A DNA stretch of 64,000 nt from Paracoccaceae bacterium. Lineage in GTDB: Bacteria; Pseudomonadota; Alphaproteobacteria; Rhodobacterales; Rhodobacteraceae. Under the pieces are notes generated by a model. That model worked only from the letters and a program-made list of their open reading frames with translations, was not told the DNA's origin and searched no databases. Below, piece after piece: positions 12,269 to 22,665 of the stretch (position 1 is the first letter of the stretch; the number at the start of each line of letters is the position of its first letter). The translations under genes and the position numbers were made by a program. Location: assembly GCA_026989055.1 (NCBI GenBank), contig JALSKC010000043.1:114850-178849 (forward strand), written 5' to 3'.

Positions 12269-14373
12269 CAGCCCGCCCCCCCGCTGAGCATGAGCCAGGC
12301 GATCAGCACCGCGACCCCGATGACCATCGCGAAGGCGTAATGGAACAGATAGCCCGACTGAAGCCGCGCATAGCCGCGGGTGAGCAGCGGCACGATCCCC
12401 ATCGCGATGCCGTTGAGCGCACCGTCGATGATCCTGCCGTCGCCGAACCTCCACAGGAACCGGCCCAGCCGGAGCGTCGGGCGCAGGATCAGCGCGTCAT
12501 AGATCTCGTCAAAATACCACTTGTTCAGCAGGAACAGGTAGAGCGGGCGCTGGTTCCCGGCCAGCCTGCCGGGCAGATCGGGCCGGCGGATGTAGAACAG
12601 CCAGGCCGTGAAAAGCCCGATCAGCATCGCGACGAAAGGCGACAGCTTGACCCATTTGGGCACCTCATGGGCTGCATCGAGGATGTCGTTTTCAGGCCCC
12701 ATGAAAATCGCCCCCCGCGGCGCGATTCCGCCGGCCGCATGCCCGCTTTCGCCCGCCTCCACGCTGCCCGCGCCTTCTCCGGCCGCATGCCCGCTTTCTC
12801 CCGCTTCCACGCTGCCCGCGCCTTCTCCGGCCGCAGCATGAGCCTCAATGCCGAAGAAGGCGTTCACCTTTTCGTGGCTGCCGAAGAACGGCCCGTACCA
12901 GAGCATCCCGGCAAACACCGCGCCCAGCGCCAGCACGCCGAGCGGCGCCAGCATCGAGGGCGGGCTTTCATGGGCGTGCTCATGGGCGTGGGCATCGCCG
13001 CGCGGGGCGCCCCAGAAGGTCATGAACATCAGCCGCCAGCTGTAGAAGCTGGTGAAGGCGGCCGCGATCACCAGCGGCCAGAAGGCGAAGCCGATGCCCG
13101 AGGCATATGCGCTTTCGATGATCGCATCCTTGCTCTGGAACCCGGCGAAGCCGATCGTCGTCAGCGGAATGCCCACGCCGGTGATCGCCAGCGTGCCGAT
13201 CAGCATCGCCCAGAAGGTGAGCGGGATCTTCCGGCGCAACCCGCCATAGGCGCGCATGTCCTGTTCGTGGTGCATCGCATGGATCACCGAACCGGCCCCC
13301 AGGAACAGCATCGCCTTGAAGAAGGCATGCGTCAGCAGGTGGAACATCGCCACCGGATAGGCGCCCACGCCGGCGGCGACGAACATGTAGCCCAGCTGCG
13401 AACAGGTGGAATAGGCGATCACCCGCTTGATGTCGTTCTGCACCAGCCCCACGGTGGCGGCGAAGAACGCCGTGGCCGCGCCGATGTAGGCGACGATCAT
13501 CTTCGCCTCGGGGGCGTATTCGAACAGCGGCGACATGCGCACCACCAGGAACACCCCGGCGGTGACCATGGTGGCGGCGTGGATCAGCGCCGAAACCGGG
13601 GTCGGGCCTTCCATCGCGTCGGGCAGCCAGGTGTGCAGGAACAGCTGCGCCGACTTGCCCATCGCCCCGATGAACAGCAAAAACGCCAGCAGGTTGGCGG
13701 CGTTCCACTCACGCCAGAGGAAATGCAGCTCGGTCTCGGCCAGCCGCGGCGCGGCGGCGAAGATGTCGTCCAGGCGGATGCTGTCCACCATCCAGAACAG
13801 CCCGAAGATGCCGAGCGCGAAGCCGAAGTCCCCCACCCGGTTGACCACGAAGGCCTTGATCGCGGCGGCATTGGCGCTCGGCTTGCGGAAGTAGAAGCCG
13901 ATCAGCAGGTAGGAGGCGACGCCCACGCCTTCCCAGCCGAAGAACATCTGCAGCAGGTTGTCGGCGGTCACCAGCGTCAGCATGGCGAATGTGAAGAAGG
14001 ACAGATAGGCGAAGAAGCGCGCCCTGTAGCGGTAGCCCTCGCCGAAATGATCGTCATCGGCCATGTAGCCGAAGGAGTAGAGATGCACGAGGCTCGAGAC
14101 CGTTGTGACCACGATCAGCATGATCGAGGTCAGCCGGTCCATCCGGATCGACCAGTCGGTGACGAGCGTGCCGCTCTCGACCCAGCGCAGCAGCCGGATC
14201 TGTTCGGCCCCGCCGGCCGGATCGAGGGTGAGAAAGATGATCCAGCTGAGCACGGCCGACAGGAACAGCAGCCCGGTGCTGACCCACTGCGCCGCCCGTT
14301 CGCCGATGATCCTCCAGCCGAAGCCGGCGATGATGGCGCCGACGAGCGGGGCAAGGATGAGAACGGTTGCCAT
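12268..14373 (-). CDS. nuoL: NADH-quinone oxidoreductase subunit L
   Basis: Distal proton-pumping subunit of complex I with the long lateral helix along the membrane arm. 701 residues. Antiporter core: [55 protein letters not shown] and [15 protein letters not shown]. Between the last core helices and the C-terminal lateral helix (after the AHAHEHAHE stretch) it carries an in-frame duplicated 16-residue Gly/Ala/Glu unit at residues 516-547, which looks like a surface-loop expansion. It starts 5 bp after nuoK. Confidence 0.97.
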   Translation of the reverse strand: MATVLILAPLVGAIIAGFGWRIIGERAAQWVSTGLLFLSAVLSWIIFLTLDPAGGAEQIRLLRWVESGTLVTDWSIRMDRLTSIMLIVVTTVSSLVHLYSFGYMADDDHFGEGYRYRARFFAYLSFFTFAMLTLVTADNLLQMFFGWEGVGVASYLLIGFYFRKPSANAAAIKAFVVNRVGDFGFALGIFGLFWMVDSIRLDDIFAAAPRLAETELHFLWREWNAANLLAFLLFIGAMGKSAQLFLHTWLPDAMEGPTPVSALIHAATMVTAGVFLVVRMSPLFEYAPEAKMIVAYIGAATAFFAATVGLVQNDIKRVIAYSTCSQLGYMFVAAGVGAYPVAMFHLLTHAFFKAMLFLGAGSVIHAMHHEQDMRAYGGLRRKIPLTFWAMLIGTLAITGVGIPLTTIGFAGFQSKDAIIESAYASGIGFAFWPLVIAAAFTSFYSWRLMFMTFWGAPRGDAHAHEHAHESPPSMLAPLGVLALGAVFAGMLWYGPFFGSHEKVNAFFGIEAHAAAGEGAGSVEAGESGHAAGEGAGSVEAGESGHAAGGIAPRGAIFMGPENDILDAAHEVPKWVKLSPFVAMLIGLFTAWLFYIRRPDLPGRLAGNQRPLYLFLLNKWYFDEIYDALILRPTLRLGRFLWRFGDGRIIDGALNGIAMGIVPLLTRGYARLQSGYLFHYAFAMVIGVAVLIAWLMLSGGAG
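12733..12828. repeat. 48-bp in-frame tandem duplication inside nuoL
   Basis: 12733-12780 and 12781-12828 are near-identical 48-bp copies, differing at only a few positions. Both read in frame as [16 protein letters not shown], giving residues 516-547 of NuoL. The next bases (GGCCGCA) begin a third partial copy. Confidence 0.93.
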
Positions 14374-14378
14374 GGCGC

Positions 14379-14684
14379 CTACCCCTTCATCACGTTGACG
14401 TCTTCAACGTCGATGGTGCCGCGGTTGCGGAAGAAGCTGACCAGGATCGCCAGCCCGATGGCGGCCTCGGCGGCGGCAACGGTCAGGATGAACATGGTGA
14501 AGACCTGCCCCACGAGGTCCCCGAGAAAGGAGGAAAACGCCACCAGGTTGATGTTCACCGCCAGCAGCATCAGCTCGATCGACATCAGGATGATGATCAC
14601 GTTCTTGCGGTTCAGGAAGAGCCCGAAGACGCCGATCACGAACAGCCCCGCGGCCAGCGTGAGATAATGTTCAATTCCGATCAT
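14379..14684 (-). CDS. nuoK: NADH-quinone oxidoreductase subunit K
   Basis: Small three-helix membrane subunit of complex I, 101 residues, the normal length. [20 protein letters not shown] opens the first helix; [15 protein letters not shown] carries the conserved membrane glutamate of helix 2, and [20 protein letters not shown] is the third helix with the second glutamate. Those acids belong to the central proton-transfer axis. It sits between nuoJ and nuoL as in all alphaproteobacterial clusters. Confidence 0.97.
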   Translation of the reverse strand: MIGIEHYLTLAAGLFVIGVFGLFLNRKNVIIILMSIELMLLAVNINLVAFSSFLGDLVGQVFTMFILTVAAAEAAIGLAILVSFFRNRGTIDVEDVNVMKG

Positions 14685-14716
14685 CTGTCCCTCAAACCCC
14701 GTTCTGGTTGCCGCCC

Positions 14717-15331
14717 CTAGAGCCCCTGCCCCGGCTTCACGTCCTTCAGCTCCAGCGCACTGGCCGGGTCGCGGTGCATCTGCGCAACCACGTCCTGGCG
14801 CTTGACATCCGGCCGGTGGCGCAGCGTCAGCACGATCGCGCCGATCATCGCCACCAGCAGGATCAACCCGGCCAGCTGGAACAGCAGGATGTAGTCGTCA
14901 TAGATCAGACGCCCCAGGGCGGCGGTGTTGTGAACCTCGGCCGGATCGGGCGTCACCGCCGCGCGCAGGCCCGGAGCGGCATCGGAAAACCGCCAGACGC
15001 CCACGGCCATCCCGAGCTGCACCAGCAGGATCACCCCGATCAACAGCCCGACCGGCATGTACTGCACCATGCCCGATTTCAGCTCCTCGAAATCCACATC
15101 CAGCATCATCACCACGAACAGGAACAGCACCGCCACCGCGCCCACATAGACGATGACAAGCAGCATCGCGACGAACTCGGCCCCGAGCAGCACGAACAGC
15201 CCGGCCGAGGACAGAAATGCCAGGATCAGCCAGAGCACCGAATGCACGGGGTTCTTCGAAACCACCGTCATCAGCCCGCCGGCCAGAACCGACAGGGCGA
15301 AGACGTAAAAGGCGAAATCGGCGACGCTCAT
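14717..15331 (-). CDS. nuoJ: NADH-quinone oxidoreductase subunit J
   Basis: Membrane subunit of complex I, 204 residues, five predicted helices in the first two thirds. The signature is [39 protein letters not shown] (split here by its conserved glutamate and the glycine/tyrosine of the helix-3 pi-bulge). The C-terminal 30 residues are hydrophilic. It begins within the stop of the small gene at 15328 (ATGA overlap). Confidence 0.96.
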   Translation of the reverse strand: MSVADFAFYVFALSVLAGGLMTVVSKNPVHSVLWLILAFLSSAGLFVLLGAEFVAMLLVIVYVGAVAVLFLFVVMMLDVDFEELKSGMVQYMPVGLLIGVILLVQLGMAVGVWRFSDAAPGLRAAVTPDPAEVHNTAALGRLIYDDYILLFQLAGLILLVAMIGAIVLTLRHRPDVKRQDVVAQMHRDPASALELKDVKPGQGL

Positions 15332-15555
15332 CCGTCCCCCTCCTTCTGCTCACGACCGGCTGAGCCATGCCGCACCGGCGCTTTCCCGCGCACCGGGCCC
15401 GCCCCGGCAGGGACATGCCCGAAGATGCCGCCCCCCGTGTTCCGCGCGGCCGCTCCCCCGCCCCCGGCCGCCGCCGGAACGAGGGCACGGGCGGCCGGCC
15501 GGAGCAGCGCCCCTCCTCGCCCGAAGGACTCGAAATACCTGACAAGCTCGCTCAT
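15328..15555 (-). CDS. Small unidentified gene between nuoI and nuoJ
   Basis: 75 codons from an ATG sharing ATGA with the nuoI stop to a TGA sharing ATGA with nuoJ. This double coupling, and the fact that related nuo clusters carry unidentified frames here, are the reasons to annotate it. The sequence begins [18 protein letters not shown] and then becomes Ala/Gly/Pro-rich with no family I recognise and no clear membrane segment. It may be only a translated linker that couples nuoI to nuoJ. Confidence 0.45.
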   Translation of the reverse strand: MSELVRYFESFGRGGALLRPAARALVPAAAGGGGAAARNTGGGIFGHVPAGAGPVRGKAPVRHGSAGREQKEGDG

Positions 15556-16043
15556 CGGTAGGGGGCGTCCAGTTCCAGGTTGCGGGCGATCTCGGCCTCC
15601 CAGATCTCGCCGTTCTCCAGCAGCTTTTCCTTGTTGTAGAACAGCTCTTCCCGGGTCTCGGTGGCGAATTCGAAATTCGGCCCCTCGACGATCGCATCCA
15701 CCGGGCAGGCCTCCTGGCAGAAGCCGCAGTAGATGCATTTGGTCATGTCGATGTCGTAGCGCGTGGTCCGGCGCGAGCCGTCCTCGCGCGGTTCGGCCTC
15801 GATGGTGATGGCCTGGGCCGGGCAGATCGCCTCGCACAGCTTGCAGGCGATGCAGCGCTCCTCGCCGTTGGGGTAGCGGCGCAGCGCGTGCTCGCCGCGA
15901 AAACGCGGGCCGAGCGGCCCCTTTTCATGCGGATAGTTCAGCGTCGCCTTGGGAGCGAAGAAATATTTCAGCCCCAGTCTGAAGCCGACCAGGAAATCCC
16001 AGAGCAGGAAATACCTGGCGGAACGTGCATAATCGAATGCCAT
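15552..16043 (-). CDS. nuoI: NADH-quinone oxidoreductase subunit I (8Fe ferredoxin)
   Basis: Peripheral-arm subunit carrying clusters N6a and N6b that pass electrons towards N2. 163 residues with two CxxCxxCxxxCP motifs: C64, C67, C70, C74 and C103, C106, C109, C113. The N-terminal amphipathic part anchors it to NuoH. The ATG at 16043 lies 4 bp after the nuoH stop, with GGAGG about 9 bases before it; 12 in-frame codons upstream lie inside nuoH and are not needed. Confidence 0.98.
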   Translation of the reverse strand: MAFDYARSARYFLLWDFLVGFRLGLKYFFAPKATLNYPHEKGPLGPRFRGEHALRRYPNGEERCIACKLCEAICPAQAITIEAEPREDGSRRTTRYDIDMTKCIYCGFCQEACPVDAIVEGPNFEFATETREELFYNKEKLLENGEIWEAEIARNLELDAPYR

Positions 16044-16047
16044 CTTG

Positions 16048-17085
16048 TCAGCCTCCCACGGCCCAGCGGACATATGCACCGCCGAACCACTCGAATTGCG
16101 CCGCGAAGGCCACGAACACCACCCAGGCCAGCGACAGCGGCAGGAACACCTTCCAGCCGATCCGCATCAGCTGGTCGTAGCGGTAGCGCGGCGTGATCGC
16201 CTTGACCATCGCGAAGACGAAGAAGAAGAACGCCATCTTGGCGATCAGCCACAGCACCCCGTCGGGCAGCCCCGGAATCGGCGACAGCCAGCCGCCGAAG
16301 AACAGCAGGCTGGTCAGCGCGCACATCAGGAAGATGGCGATGTATTCGCCGGCCATGAACAGCAGGAACGGGGTCGAGGAATATTCCACCTGATAGCCGG
16401 CCACCAGCTCCGACTCGGCCTCGGGCAGGTCGAAGGGCGGGCGGTTGGTCTCGGCCAGCGCCGAGATGAAGAACAGGAACACCATCGGGAAATGCGGCAG
16501 CCAGTACCAGCTGAACAGCCCGTAGTCGCCATCCTGCGCGGCCACGATGTCGCCGAAATTCATCGAGCCGGTGGACAGGATCACCCCGATGATGATCAGC
16601 CCGATCGACACCTCGTAGGAGACCATCTGCGCCGCCGAGCGCAGCGCCCCGAGAAACGGATATTTCGAATTCGAGGCCCAGCCGCCCATGATCACGCCAT
16701 AGACCTCCAGGCTCGACATGGCGAACACGTAAAGGATCGCCACGTTGATGTCGGCCAGAACCCAGCCCTCGTTGAACGGGATCACCGCCCAGGCGAGAAT
16801 CGCCAGCACGAAGGAGATCATCGGCGCCAGCATGAACACCGGCTTGTCGGCGCCGGCCGGCACGACGACTTCCTTGACCACGTATTTCAGCGCATCCGCC
16901 ACCGATTGCAGGATCCCGTAGGCCCCCACCACGTTGGGGCCGCGGCGCATCTGCACGGCGGCCCAGATCTTGCGGTCGCCATAGACGAGGAACAGGAGCG
17001 AGATCATCACGAAGCCGACGACAAGCAGGCTTTGCGCGAATATCAGAACGAAGGTGCCGAATGGTGTCGCCAGAAAGTCAGCCAT
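16048..17085 (-). CDS. nuoH: NADH-quinone oxidoreductase subunit H
   Basis: Heel subunit of complex I forming the quinone chamber with NuoB and NuoD. 345 residues, about eight helices. Conserved segments: [58 protein letters not shown] [16 protein letters not shown], and [20 protein letters not shown], the acidic loop that connects the quinone site to the proton channels. Clusters directly before nuoI. Confidence 0.98.
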   Translation of the reverse strand: MADFLATPFGTFVLIFAQSLLVVGFVMISLLFLVYGDRKIWAAVQMRRGPNVVGAYGILQSVADALKYVVKEVVVPAGADKPVFMLAPMISFVLAILAWAVIPFNEGWVLADINVAILYVFAMSSLEVYGVIMGGWASNSKYPFLGALRSAAQMVSYEVSIGLIIIGVILSTGSMNFGDIVAAQDGDYGLFSWYWLPHFPMVFLFFISALAETNRPPFDLPEAESELVAGYQVEYSSTPFLLFMAGEYIAIFLMCALTSLLFFGGWLSPIPGLPDGVLWLIAKMAFFFFVFAMVKAITPRYRYDQLMRIGWKVFLPLSLAWVVFVAFAAQFEWFGGAYVRWAVGG

Positions 17086-17357
17086 GTCGCCCCATGCCCT
17101 CAGTCCGTCGGTATGCCGCGCGCGGCACGGTCACGCGCGGCGAATTCCGGCTCGGAGCCACGCGGACCGGCAGGCAGCGCTGCCGCCATGCTGTAAACCG
17201 CATCTGTGCGTCGAATGCCACCCTGAATCGCGATATCCGCCGCCATATGGCGGACGGGTCGCACTTCCGCCGCCCCCACCCGCACGCCGGGCCCTTGCCG
17301 GCGACGGCAGGCCCAAGCGGCGCTCCCGGCGCCATATGTCGGGCTGCGGCAGCCACC
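17086..17357. other. nuoG-nuoH gap with a possible very small gene
   Basis: 272 bp without a convincing gene. The only frame with some plausibility runs minus 17246 to 17100 (48 codons, beginning MAADIAIQGGIRR), but its third positions are less GC-rich than the neighbours and no family is recognisable. A perfect 14-bp palindrome, CCGCCATATGGCGG, lies at 17240-17253, and a second CATATG (CCATATGTC) at 17332-17340. Related organisms often have an unidentified frame here. Confidence 0.25.
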
Positions 17358-19376
17358 CTATTCGGCCGCGGCCCTGGCCCCGGAACGGGCCTTTTCCAGC
17401 GCCGACATCTCGGCCATCAGCTGGCTGGAGCGGGCGATCGGGTTGGTCAGCCAGAAATCGCCGATGGCACCGCGAAAGCGCCCCTTGCCGAGCCGGCCGG
17501 CCGGCAGCGGCACCCAGTCGTTTTCCGGCACCCGGTCGATGTGGCGCAGATGCGGCACGGCCTCGACCAGCGCGCTGCGCAGCGCCGCCAGCGAATCCCA
17601 GGGCAGCGCCCGGCCCAGTTCTCCCGACAGGGCACGCAGGATCGCCCAGTTTTCCCTGGCCTCGCCCGGCGGAAAGCCCGCGCGCAGCGCCAGCTGCGGG
17701 CGCCCCTCGGTGTTGACGAACAGCGCATCCTCCTCGGTCCAGGCAGCGCCGGGCAGGATCACGTCGGCCCGGTGTGCGCCACGGTCGCCGTGGCTGCCCT
17801 GATAGATCACGAAGGCGCCGGGCTCGATCTCGATTTCGTCGGCACCCAGGTTGTAGATTACATCCGCCCCGTCCAGCGCCGCCGCCAGGCCGCCCTCGGT
17901 GGTGCAGCCGACATCCATCGCCCCCACGCGCGAAGCCGCCGTGTGCAGCACCAGCAGCTTCGATTTCGTCGCCTCGGCCAGCTGCATCGCCGCCGCCAGC
18001 ACCGCTTCGCCGTCGGCCCCGACAATCGCCCCCTGGCCGACGATCACCAGCGAGGGCACTTCAAGCACCTTCTCGAACTTGCGTTCAAGCACCCTGGCCA
18101 GCGCCGCGCGATCGTCGCCCATGTGGGTATAGTCATAGGTCAGATCGACCGCCTCGCCGATCAGGCCGACATCGGCCCCGTTCAGCCAGGCCTTGCGGAT
18201 GCGCGCGTTCAGCACCGGCGCCTCGACGGCCGGGTTGGTGCCGATCAGCTGGATCATCTTCGCGCTGTCGATATCCTCGATGCGCGCCGTGCCCACATAG
18301 GCCGAACGGTTGCCCGCCGGCAGCCGCGCGCCATCGAGGCGACATTCGACGGTGCCGCCCTGCCCCTCGATCAGCCGTTTCAGCGAAAAGGCGGCCTCCA
18401 CCGGCGCCAGATCGCCGACCAGCCCGGCCACCTTTCCGCCCTGCATCGCCGCCGCCGCCGCCGCCAGCGCCTCCTCCCAGCCGACGGGAACCAGCCTGCC
18501 CTCCTTGCGGAGATAGGGCCGGTCGAGCCGCTGGCGCTTCAGCCCGTCCCAGACGAATCGGGTCTTGTCGGAAATCCATTCCTCGTTCACGCCGGCATGT
18601 TCGCGCGGCAGGATCCGCATCACCTCGCGCCCCCTGGTATCGACCCGGATGCTGGAGCCCAGCGCGTCCATCACGTCGACGGTCTCGGTCCTGGCCAGCT
18701 CCCAGGGGCGGGTGGTGAAGGCGTAGGGCTTGCTGGTGAGCGCACCCACCGGGCACAGGTCGATGATGTTGCCCTGCAGGTTGGAATCGATCAGCGCGCC
18801 GAGATAGGTGGTGATCTCGGCATCCTCGCCGCGCCCGGTCTGGCCCATCACCGCCACCCCGGCCACTTCGGTGGTGAAGCGCACGCAGCGGGTGCAGGAA
18901 ATGCAGCGCGTCATCTGGGTGGCGACCAGCGGGCCCAGGTCGAGATCCTCGCTGGCGCGCTTGGGCTCGCGGTAGCGGGAAAAGTCCACCCCGTAGGCCA
19001 TCGCCTGGTCCTGCAGGTCGCATTCGCCGCCCTGGTCGCAGATCGGGCAGTCCAGCGGGTGGTTGATGAGCAGGAACTCCATCACCCCCTCGCGGGCCTT
19101 CCTGACCATCGGGCTGTTGGTGCGCACCTCGGGCGGGGCGCCTTCGGGGCCGGGGCGCAGGTCGCGCACCTGCATGGCGCAGGAGGCCGCCGGCTTGGGC
19201 GGGCCGCCGACGATTTCCACCAGGCACATCCGGCAGTTGCCGGCGATCGAGAGCCGTTCGTGGTAGCAGAAGCGCGGAATCTCGATTCCGGCCTGTTCGC
19301 AGGCCTGGATCAGCGTCATCGCGCCGTCCACTTCCAGTTCCTTGCCATCGATGATGATCTTGCGCAATTCGGTCAT
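17358..19376 (-). CDS. nuoG: NADH-quinone oxidoreductase subunit G
   Basis: Iron-sulfur subunit of the NADH module, 672 residues. [2Fe-2S] N1b ligands C37, C48, C51, C66; N5 as H106-C110-C113-C119; N4 as C158, C161, C164 and C208 ([11 protein letters not shown]). The rest is the molybdopterin-oxidoreductase-like domain without cofactor. No N7 motif (CxxCxxxC-x27-C) is evident, as in alphaproteobacteria. I chose the ATG at 19376 where [15 protein letters not shown] begins; 49 further codons upstream are low-complexity repeats. Its C-terminus ends GARAAAE. Confidence 0.97.
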   Translation of the reverse strand: MTELRKIIIDGKELEVDGAMTLIQACEQAGIEIPRFCYHERLSIAGNCRMCLVEIVGGPPKPAASCAMQVRDLRPGPEGAPPEVRTNSPMVRKAREGVMEFLLINHPLDCPICDQGGECDLQDQAMAYGVDFSRYREPKRASEDLDLGPLVATQMTRCISCTRCVRFTTEVAGVAVMGQTGRGEDAEITTYLGALIDSNLQGNIIDLCPVGALTSKPYAFTTRPWELARTETVDVMDALGSSIRVDTRGREVMRILPREHAGVNEEWISDKTRFVWDGLKRQRLDRPYLRKEGRLVPVGWEEALAAAAAAMQGGKVAGLVGDLAPVEAAFSLKRLIEGQGGTVECRLDGARLPAGNRSAYVGTARIEDIDSAKMIQLIGTNPAVEAPVLNARIRKAWLNGADVGLIGEAVDLTYDYTHMGDDRAALARVLERKFEKVLEVPSLVIVGQGAIVGADGEAVLAAAMQLAEATKSKLLVLHTAASRVGAMDVGCTTEGGLAAALDGADVIYNLGADEIEIEPGAFVIYQGSHGDRGAHRADVILPGAAWTEEDALFVNTEGRPQLALRAGFPPGEARENWAILRALSGELGRALPWDSLAALRSALVEAVPHLRHIDRVPENDWVPLPAGRLGKGRFRGAIGDFWLTNPIARSSQLMAEMSALEKARSGARAAAE

Positions 19377-19425
19377 GGGCAGATTCCATCCTGTTTCGGG
19401 GCCGGCATCCGGCACGGCACCCGGG

Positions 19426-19470
19426 CCCGGTTCCTCCTGTCCCGGCATCTCCTGTCCCGGTTCCGCCTGT
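19426..19470. repeat. 15-bp tandem repeat, 3 copies, before nuoG
   Basis: CCCGGTTCCTCCTGT, CCCGGCATCTCCTGT and CCCGGTTCCGCCTGT follow each other at 19426, 19441 and 19456. On the mRNA strand each unit contains an ACAGGAG/ACAGGCG block resembling a Shine-Dalgarno, but all lie 50 or more bases upstream of the nuoG ATG. Confidence 0.85.
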
Positions 19471-19611
19471 CCGGGGCGGCACCGGCAGCGGCGGGCATGG
19501 CGGCCACCGGGGCGCGAGGGCACCGACAGTTCCCGTCGGCGCGCCCTTCCGCACCCCTTTCCGCATGGCGCCCCCCCGCACGATCGGCCCGCGGCGAGGC
19601 AGATGGTTCCA

Positions 19612-20115
19612 TCACTTCCACGACCACAGCAACTGTCCCGTCAGCGTGCCGGCAGCGATCTCGGCGCGTCCCAGCCTGCAATACGTTTCTTTTTCGCCCT
19701 CGACAACGCCCTTTTCAACCATGTAGGCCCGGGCCAAGGCGATGATGCGCGCCTTTTCCTCCGGATCCCTGATGAAGGCCTGGATCTCCTCCTTCGAGTA
19801 GCCGAGACCCAGCGCATAGCGTTCCAGTTCCCTGGCCTTGCGCAACGCGACCAGCAGCCGGGCGTGAATCGAGGGGCAGGCCCGGCGGATCCCCTCGCCC
19901 ACCATCGCCGCAACCAGCGAGCGGGTGACGTGGGCGTTTTCGCGCAGCGGCGGCAGGGCCTGCGCCGGCGCGCGCGCGGCTGCCGTCGCCAGCACCGCCG
20001 CCAGCGCCAGCGCGAGCAGCGCCCTGGCCGCCGGAACGGGCCGAAAGCCGGGAAAACCGGAACCGCGGGAAGCGCCACGGAAAACGGAACCACGAAAAGC
20101 GGAAAAATGCCTCAT
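19612..20115 (-). CDS. DUF5333-like exported protein of the nuo cluster
   Basis: 167 residues, function unknown. An N-terminal signal sequence ends with a hydrophobic [18 protein letters not shown] stretch and an AQA-type cleavage site. The mature part reads ..[32 protein letters not shown]..[20 protein letters not shown], with two cysteines; I associate this pattern with DUF5333, found in Rhodobacterales nuo operons. Strong ribosome site GGAGAAGG before the ATG at 20115. The signal region itself is made of repeated FRGS/FRGAS/FPGF blocks. A periplasmic role near complex I is inference. Confidence 0.72.
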   Translation of the reverse strand: MRHFSAFRGSVFRGASRGSGFPGFRPVPAARALLALALAAVLATAAARAPAQALPPLRENAHVTRSLVAAMVGEGIRRACPSIHARLLVALRKARELERYALGLGYSKEEIQAFIRDPEEKARIIALARAYMVEKGVVEGEKETYCRLGRAEIAAGTLTGQLLWSWK

Positions 20116-20355
20116 CCTTGCCTTCTCCTCGGTGCGCCCGGCTGCGGATCCTGCCCGCGCGCGGACTGCCGCCGCCCTTCCCGCGGGCGGAACGCGGCCG
20201 TGTTCCCCGGCTTTTGCGCGATTGCGCCGCAACGGCGGCCGCCGGGCTGCCCCCGGTCTTGCTCCCTGCAGCGGAGCATGCGCCATGCGCGCGCCCGTTT
20301 CCAGTAAAAACCGCGTCTTCGCGGAGCGGACGCCCCTCCGCATGCCCGGACCGCC

Positions 20356-20775
20356 TCAGCGGATCCGGAGCAACTCGGCAAGCGCCTCGTTCTCCTCCGC
20401 CTCGGCCCGGATCGCCGCGCAGAGCGCCGCATCGCCCTGCGCCTCTACCCCGTGCCGGGCGCGCAGTGCCGCCTCGCGGGTGGCGATCTGCGCCCGCGCC
20501 TCGACGCCCTGAAGATGCGCAACCGCATCCTGCACCGAAATTCCGTCGGCCGCCAGCCGCCGGTAGAGCGCCACGATCCGCTCCTCGAGCTTCTTCGTCC
20601 GCGCCCCCATCCCCCGGCATTTCAGATCCGCCGTGGTCGCCATGCTGACCTCGGCCACCATGTCGTAGGCATAGGCGGGAAGTTCCGCCACCTGGGCCGC
20701 CCCCCGGGCCGGCACCGCGACGGACAGCAGCGCCGCCGCGATCGCAAGAGCCGGAAATCGCACCGAAATGTTCAT
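20356..20775 (-). CDS. Unidentified exported protein of the nuo cluster
   Basis: 139 residues; I recognise no family. The N-terminus MNISVRFPALAIAAALLSVA with an ARGAAQ cleavage-like site is a signal peptide. The mature protein is mostly helical and has two cysteines (LKCRGMG, ALCAAIR), a layout like the DUF5333-type protein downstream (helical, two Cys, about 120 mature residues), so the two could be distant paralogs. Its start codon lies in a 14-bp tandem duplication, so a second ATG with the same context sits 14 bp upstream. Confidence 0.6.
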   Translation of the reverse strand: MNISVRFPALAIAAALLSVAVPARGAAQVAELPAYAYDMVAEVSMATTADLKCRGMGARTKKLEERIVALYRRLAADGISVQDAVAHLQGVEARAQIATREAALRARHGVEAQGDAALCAAIRAEAEENEALAELLRIR

Positions 20776-20794
20776 CCTGCAATGTTCATCCTGC
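20767..20794. repeat. 14-bp duplication of a start-codon region
   Basis: AATGTTCATCCTGC occurs twice head to tail at 20767-20780 and 20781-20794. On the minus strand each copy is GCAGGATGAACATT, a ribosome-site-plus-ATG. The upstream ATG opens a five-codon frame whose TGA overlaps the true ATG at 20775. Confidence 0.92.
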
Positions 20795-21085
20795 CGCCTT
20801 CTCCGCCTTTCGGGTTTCGGGGTCGCGGAGTCCCGCCCCGCGGCCGCCTGCCGGAGAGAGCATCATCCGAAACCGCTTTCCGAAACCGAATTCCCGGGCA
20901 ACCGATTCCCGGGCATCGATCCCCTCCCCGCATCTCCACCGTGCGGGGGACGCTGTCAAGATTTCCCTGCCCCGGCCCCGCCGACAGGAGAAAATCCGCC
21001 GCCCGCCAGCCGGGCGCGACCTGCTTGCCCGCCGCTTTCGCCCGCCCGCGTCGCGCCCGGAACGGCCGGGCCGGTAGCGGACAGG
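20776..21085. other. 310-bp gap after nuoF, possible internal promoter
   Basis: No gene seen. On the minus strand a perfect -35 TTGACA lies at 20954-20959; 17 bp further is only a poor -10 (GAGATG, 20931-20936), so an internal promoter for the distal nuo genes is possible but weak. Short duplications occupy 20865-20920: TCCGAAACCG twice, and TTCCCGGGCA..CGA twice. The part next to the nuoF stop is GC-rich filler. Confidence 0.3.
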
Positions 21086-22381
21086 CTAGCCGGCCGCCTG
21101 GGCACCGGCGCGCCCCCTCCTGCGGGCGAGGATCCGCTCCTCGATCTCGTCGCGGAAGTGGCGGATCAGCCCCTGGATCGGCCAGGCGGCGGCATCGCCG
21201 AGCGCGCAGATCGTGTGGCCCTCGACCTGTCTGGTCACATCCAGCAGCATGTCGATTTCCTCGATCTCGGCCTCGCCGGTGACCAGACGCTCCATGACCC
21301 GCATCATCCATCCGGTGCCTTCGCGGCAGGGCGTGCACTGGCCGCAGCTTTCGTGCTTGTAGAAGGCCGCCAGCCGCCAGATTGCCTTTATCACGTCGGT
21401 GGACTGGTCCATCACGATCACCGCGGCCGTGCCAAGCCCCGACTGCTGCTCGCGCAGCCAGTCGAAATCCATGATCGCCTCGCGGGCGATGTCGGCAGGC
21501 AGAAGCGGCACCGAGGAGCCGCCGGGGATCACCGCCTTGAGGTTGTCCCAGCCGCCGCGGATGCCGCCGCAGTGCCTTTCGATCAGCTCCTCGAAGGGGA
21601 TCGACATGGCCTCTTCCACCACGCAGGGGTTGTTCACGTGGCCCGAAATGGCGAACAGCTTGGTGCCGGCGTTGTTCGGCCGCCCGAAAGAGGCGAACCA
21701 TTCCGCGCCGCGCCGCAGGATGGTGGGCACCACCGCGATACTTTCGACGTTGTTCACCGTGGTCGGGCAACCATAAAGGCCCACCCCCGCCGGAAACGGC
21801 GGCTTCATGCGCGGCATGCCCTTCTTGCCCTCCAGGCTTTCGAGCAACGCGGTTTCCTCGCCGCAGATATAGGCCCCGGCGCCGTGGTGCAGGTAGAGGT
21901 CGAAATCCCAGCCCGATTTCGCGGCGTTCCGGCCCAGCAGCCCGGCATCGTAGCATTCGTCGATCGCCGCCTGCAGCGCCTCGCGCTCGCGGATGAATTC
22001 GCCGCGGATGTAGATGTAGGCGGTATGCGCTCCCATGGCGAAAGCGGCGATCAGCGCGCCCTCGATCAGCGTGTGCGGATCGTGGCGCATGATCTCGCGG
22101 TCCTTGCAGGTGCCGGGCTCGGATTCGTCGGCGTTGATCACCAGATAGGCGGGCCGCCCGTCGCTTTCCTTCGGCATGAAGGACCATTTCAGCCCGGTGG
22201 GAAAGCCCGCGCCGCCGCGCCCGCGCAGCCCGCTGGCCTTCACCTGCTCGATGATCCACTCCCGCCCCCTGGCGATGATGGCGGCGGTGCCGTCCCAGTG
22301 GCCGCGCGCCCGCGCCCCGGCCAGCGTGCGCTCATGCATGCCGTAGAGGTTGGTGAAGATCCGGTCCTGATCTCTGAGCAT
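21086..22381 (-). CDS. nuoF: NADH-quinone oxidoreductase subunit F (NADH/FMN)
   Basis: Binds NADH and FMN and carries cluster N3: the electron entry point of complex I. 431 residues. FMN/NADH loop [16 protein letters not shown] at about 51-66; [16 protein letters not shown]3 ligands C346, C349, C352 ([10 protein letters not shown]) and C392 (HTICALG). It starts about 10 bp after the DUF5337-like gene. Confidence 0.98.
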   Translation of the reverse strand: MLRDQDRIFTNLYGMHERTLAGARARGHWDGTAAIIARGREWIIEQVKASGLRGRGGAGFPTGLKWSFMPKESDGRPAYLVINADESEPGTCKDREIMRHDPHTLIEGALIAAFAMGAHTAYIYIRGEFIREREALQAAIDECYDAGLLGRNAAKSGWDFDLYLHHGAGAYICGEETALLESLEGKKGMPRMKPPFPAGVGLYGCPTTVNNVESIAVVPTILRRGAEWFASFGRPNNAGTKLFAISGHVNNPCVVEEAMSIPFEELIERHCGGIRGGWDNLKAVIPGGSSVPLLPADIAREAIMDFDWLREQQSGLGTAAVIVMDQSTDVIKAIWRLAAFYKHESCGQCTPCREGTGWMMRVMERLVTGEAEIEEIDMLLDVTRQVEGHTICALGDAAAWPIQGLIRHFRDEIEERILARRRGRAGAQAAG

Positions 22382-22390
22382 CGTCTTTCC

Positions 22391-22618
22391 CTAATCTTGC
22401 CGGCGCGCGCGCCAGATCTGATAGATCACTACCATAGACCACACGAAGCCGGCCAGCGCCAGCAGGTCGAACAGAACGGCATAGCGCCCCGGCAGCCCGA
22501 GCTGACGCCCGGCGAGATTGGCCCCGAGCCACAGAAGCATCGTGCCCGCGATCACGACGGCGACCACGCGCATCCTGCGCGCGATCTGCCGTTCCCGCCG
22601 TTCCCGCCCGGAGCTCAC
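22391..22618 (-). CDS. DUF5337-like small membrane protein
   Basis: 75 residues with a basic N-terminus (RRERQIARRMR) and two hydrophobic helices, the second followed by RARRQD. The pattern GTMLLWLGANLAGRQLGLPGR..LFDLLALAGFVWSMV matches what I know as DUF5337, a small Rhodobacterales protein encoded in nuo operons. Function unknown; its position between nuoE and nuoF and lack of any signal beyond two helices fit an accessory membrane protein of complex I or its assembly. Confidence 0.75.
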   Translation of the reverse strand: MSSGRERRERQIARRMRVVAVVIAGTMLLWLGANLAGRQLGLPGRYAVLFDLLALAGFVWSMVVIYQIWRARRQD

Positions 22619-22641
22619 GGCTCATCGCCTCCCGACATCGG

Positions 22642-22665
22642 CAAGCATCAATACAAGCATCAATA
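22642..22665. repeat. 12-bp tandem duplication at a gene end
   Basis: CAAGCATCAATA occurs twice head to tail; the TGA of the H3TH-domain membrane protein (22660-22662) lies in the second copy. Confidence 0.85.

Noticed and set aside
9269..12340. Very long open frame on the plus strand opposite nuoN and nuoM
   Set aside because: His/Gln/Arg/Gly-rich composition is the mirror image of GC-rich membrane genes; no family resemblance or ribosome site.
12340..14667. Long plus-strand open frame opposite nuoL-nuoK
   Set aside because: Same antisense-shadow composition; the minus-strand genes explain the sequence.
17078..17356. 92-codon frame between nuoH and nuoG
   Set aside because: Arg/Pro-rich out-of-frame composition and overlap with nuoH; a smaller alternative is mentioned as low confidence.
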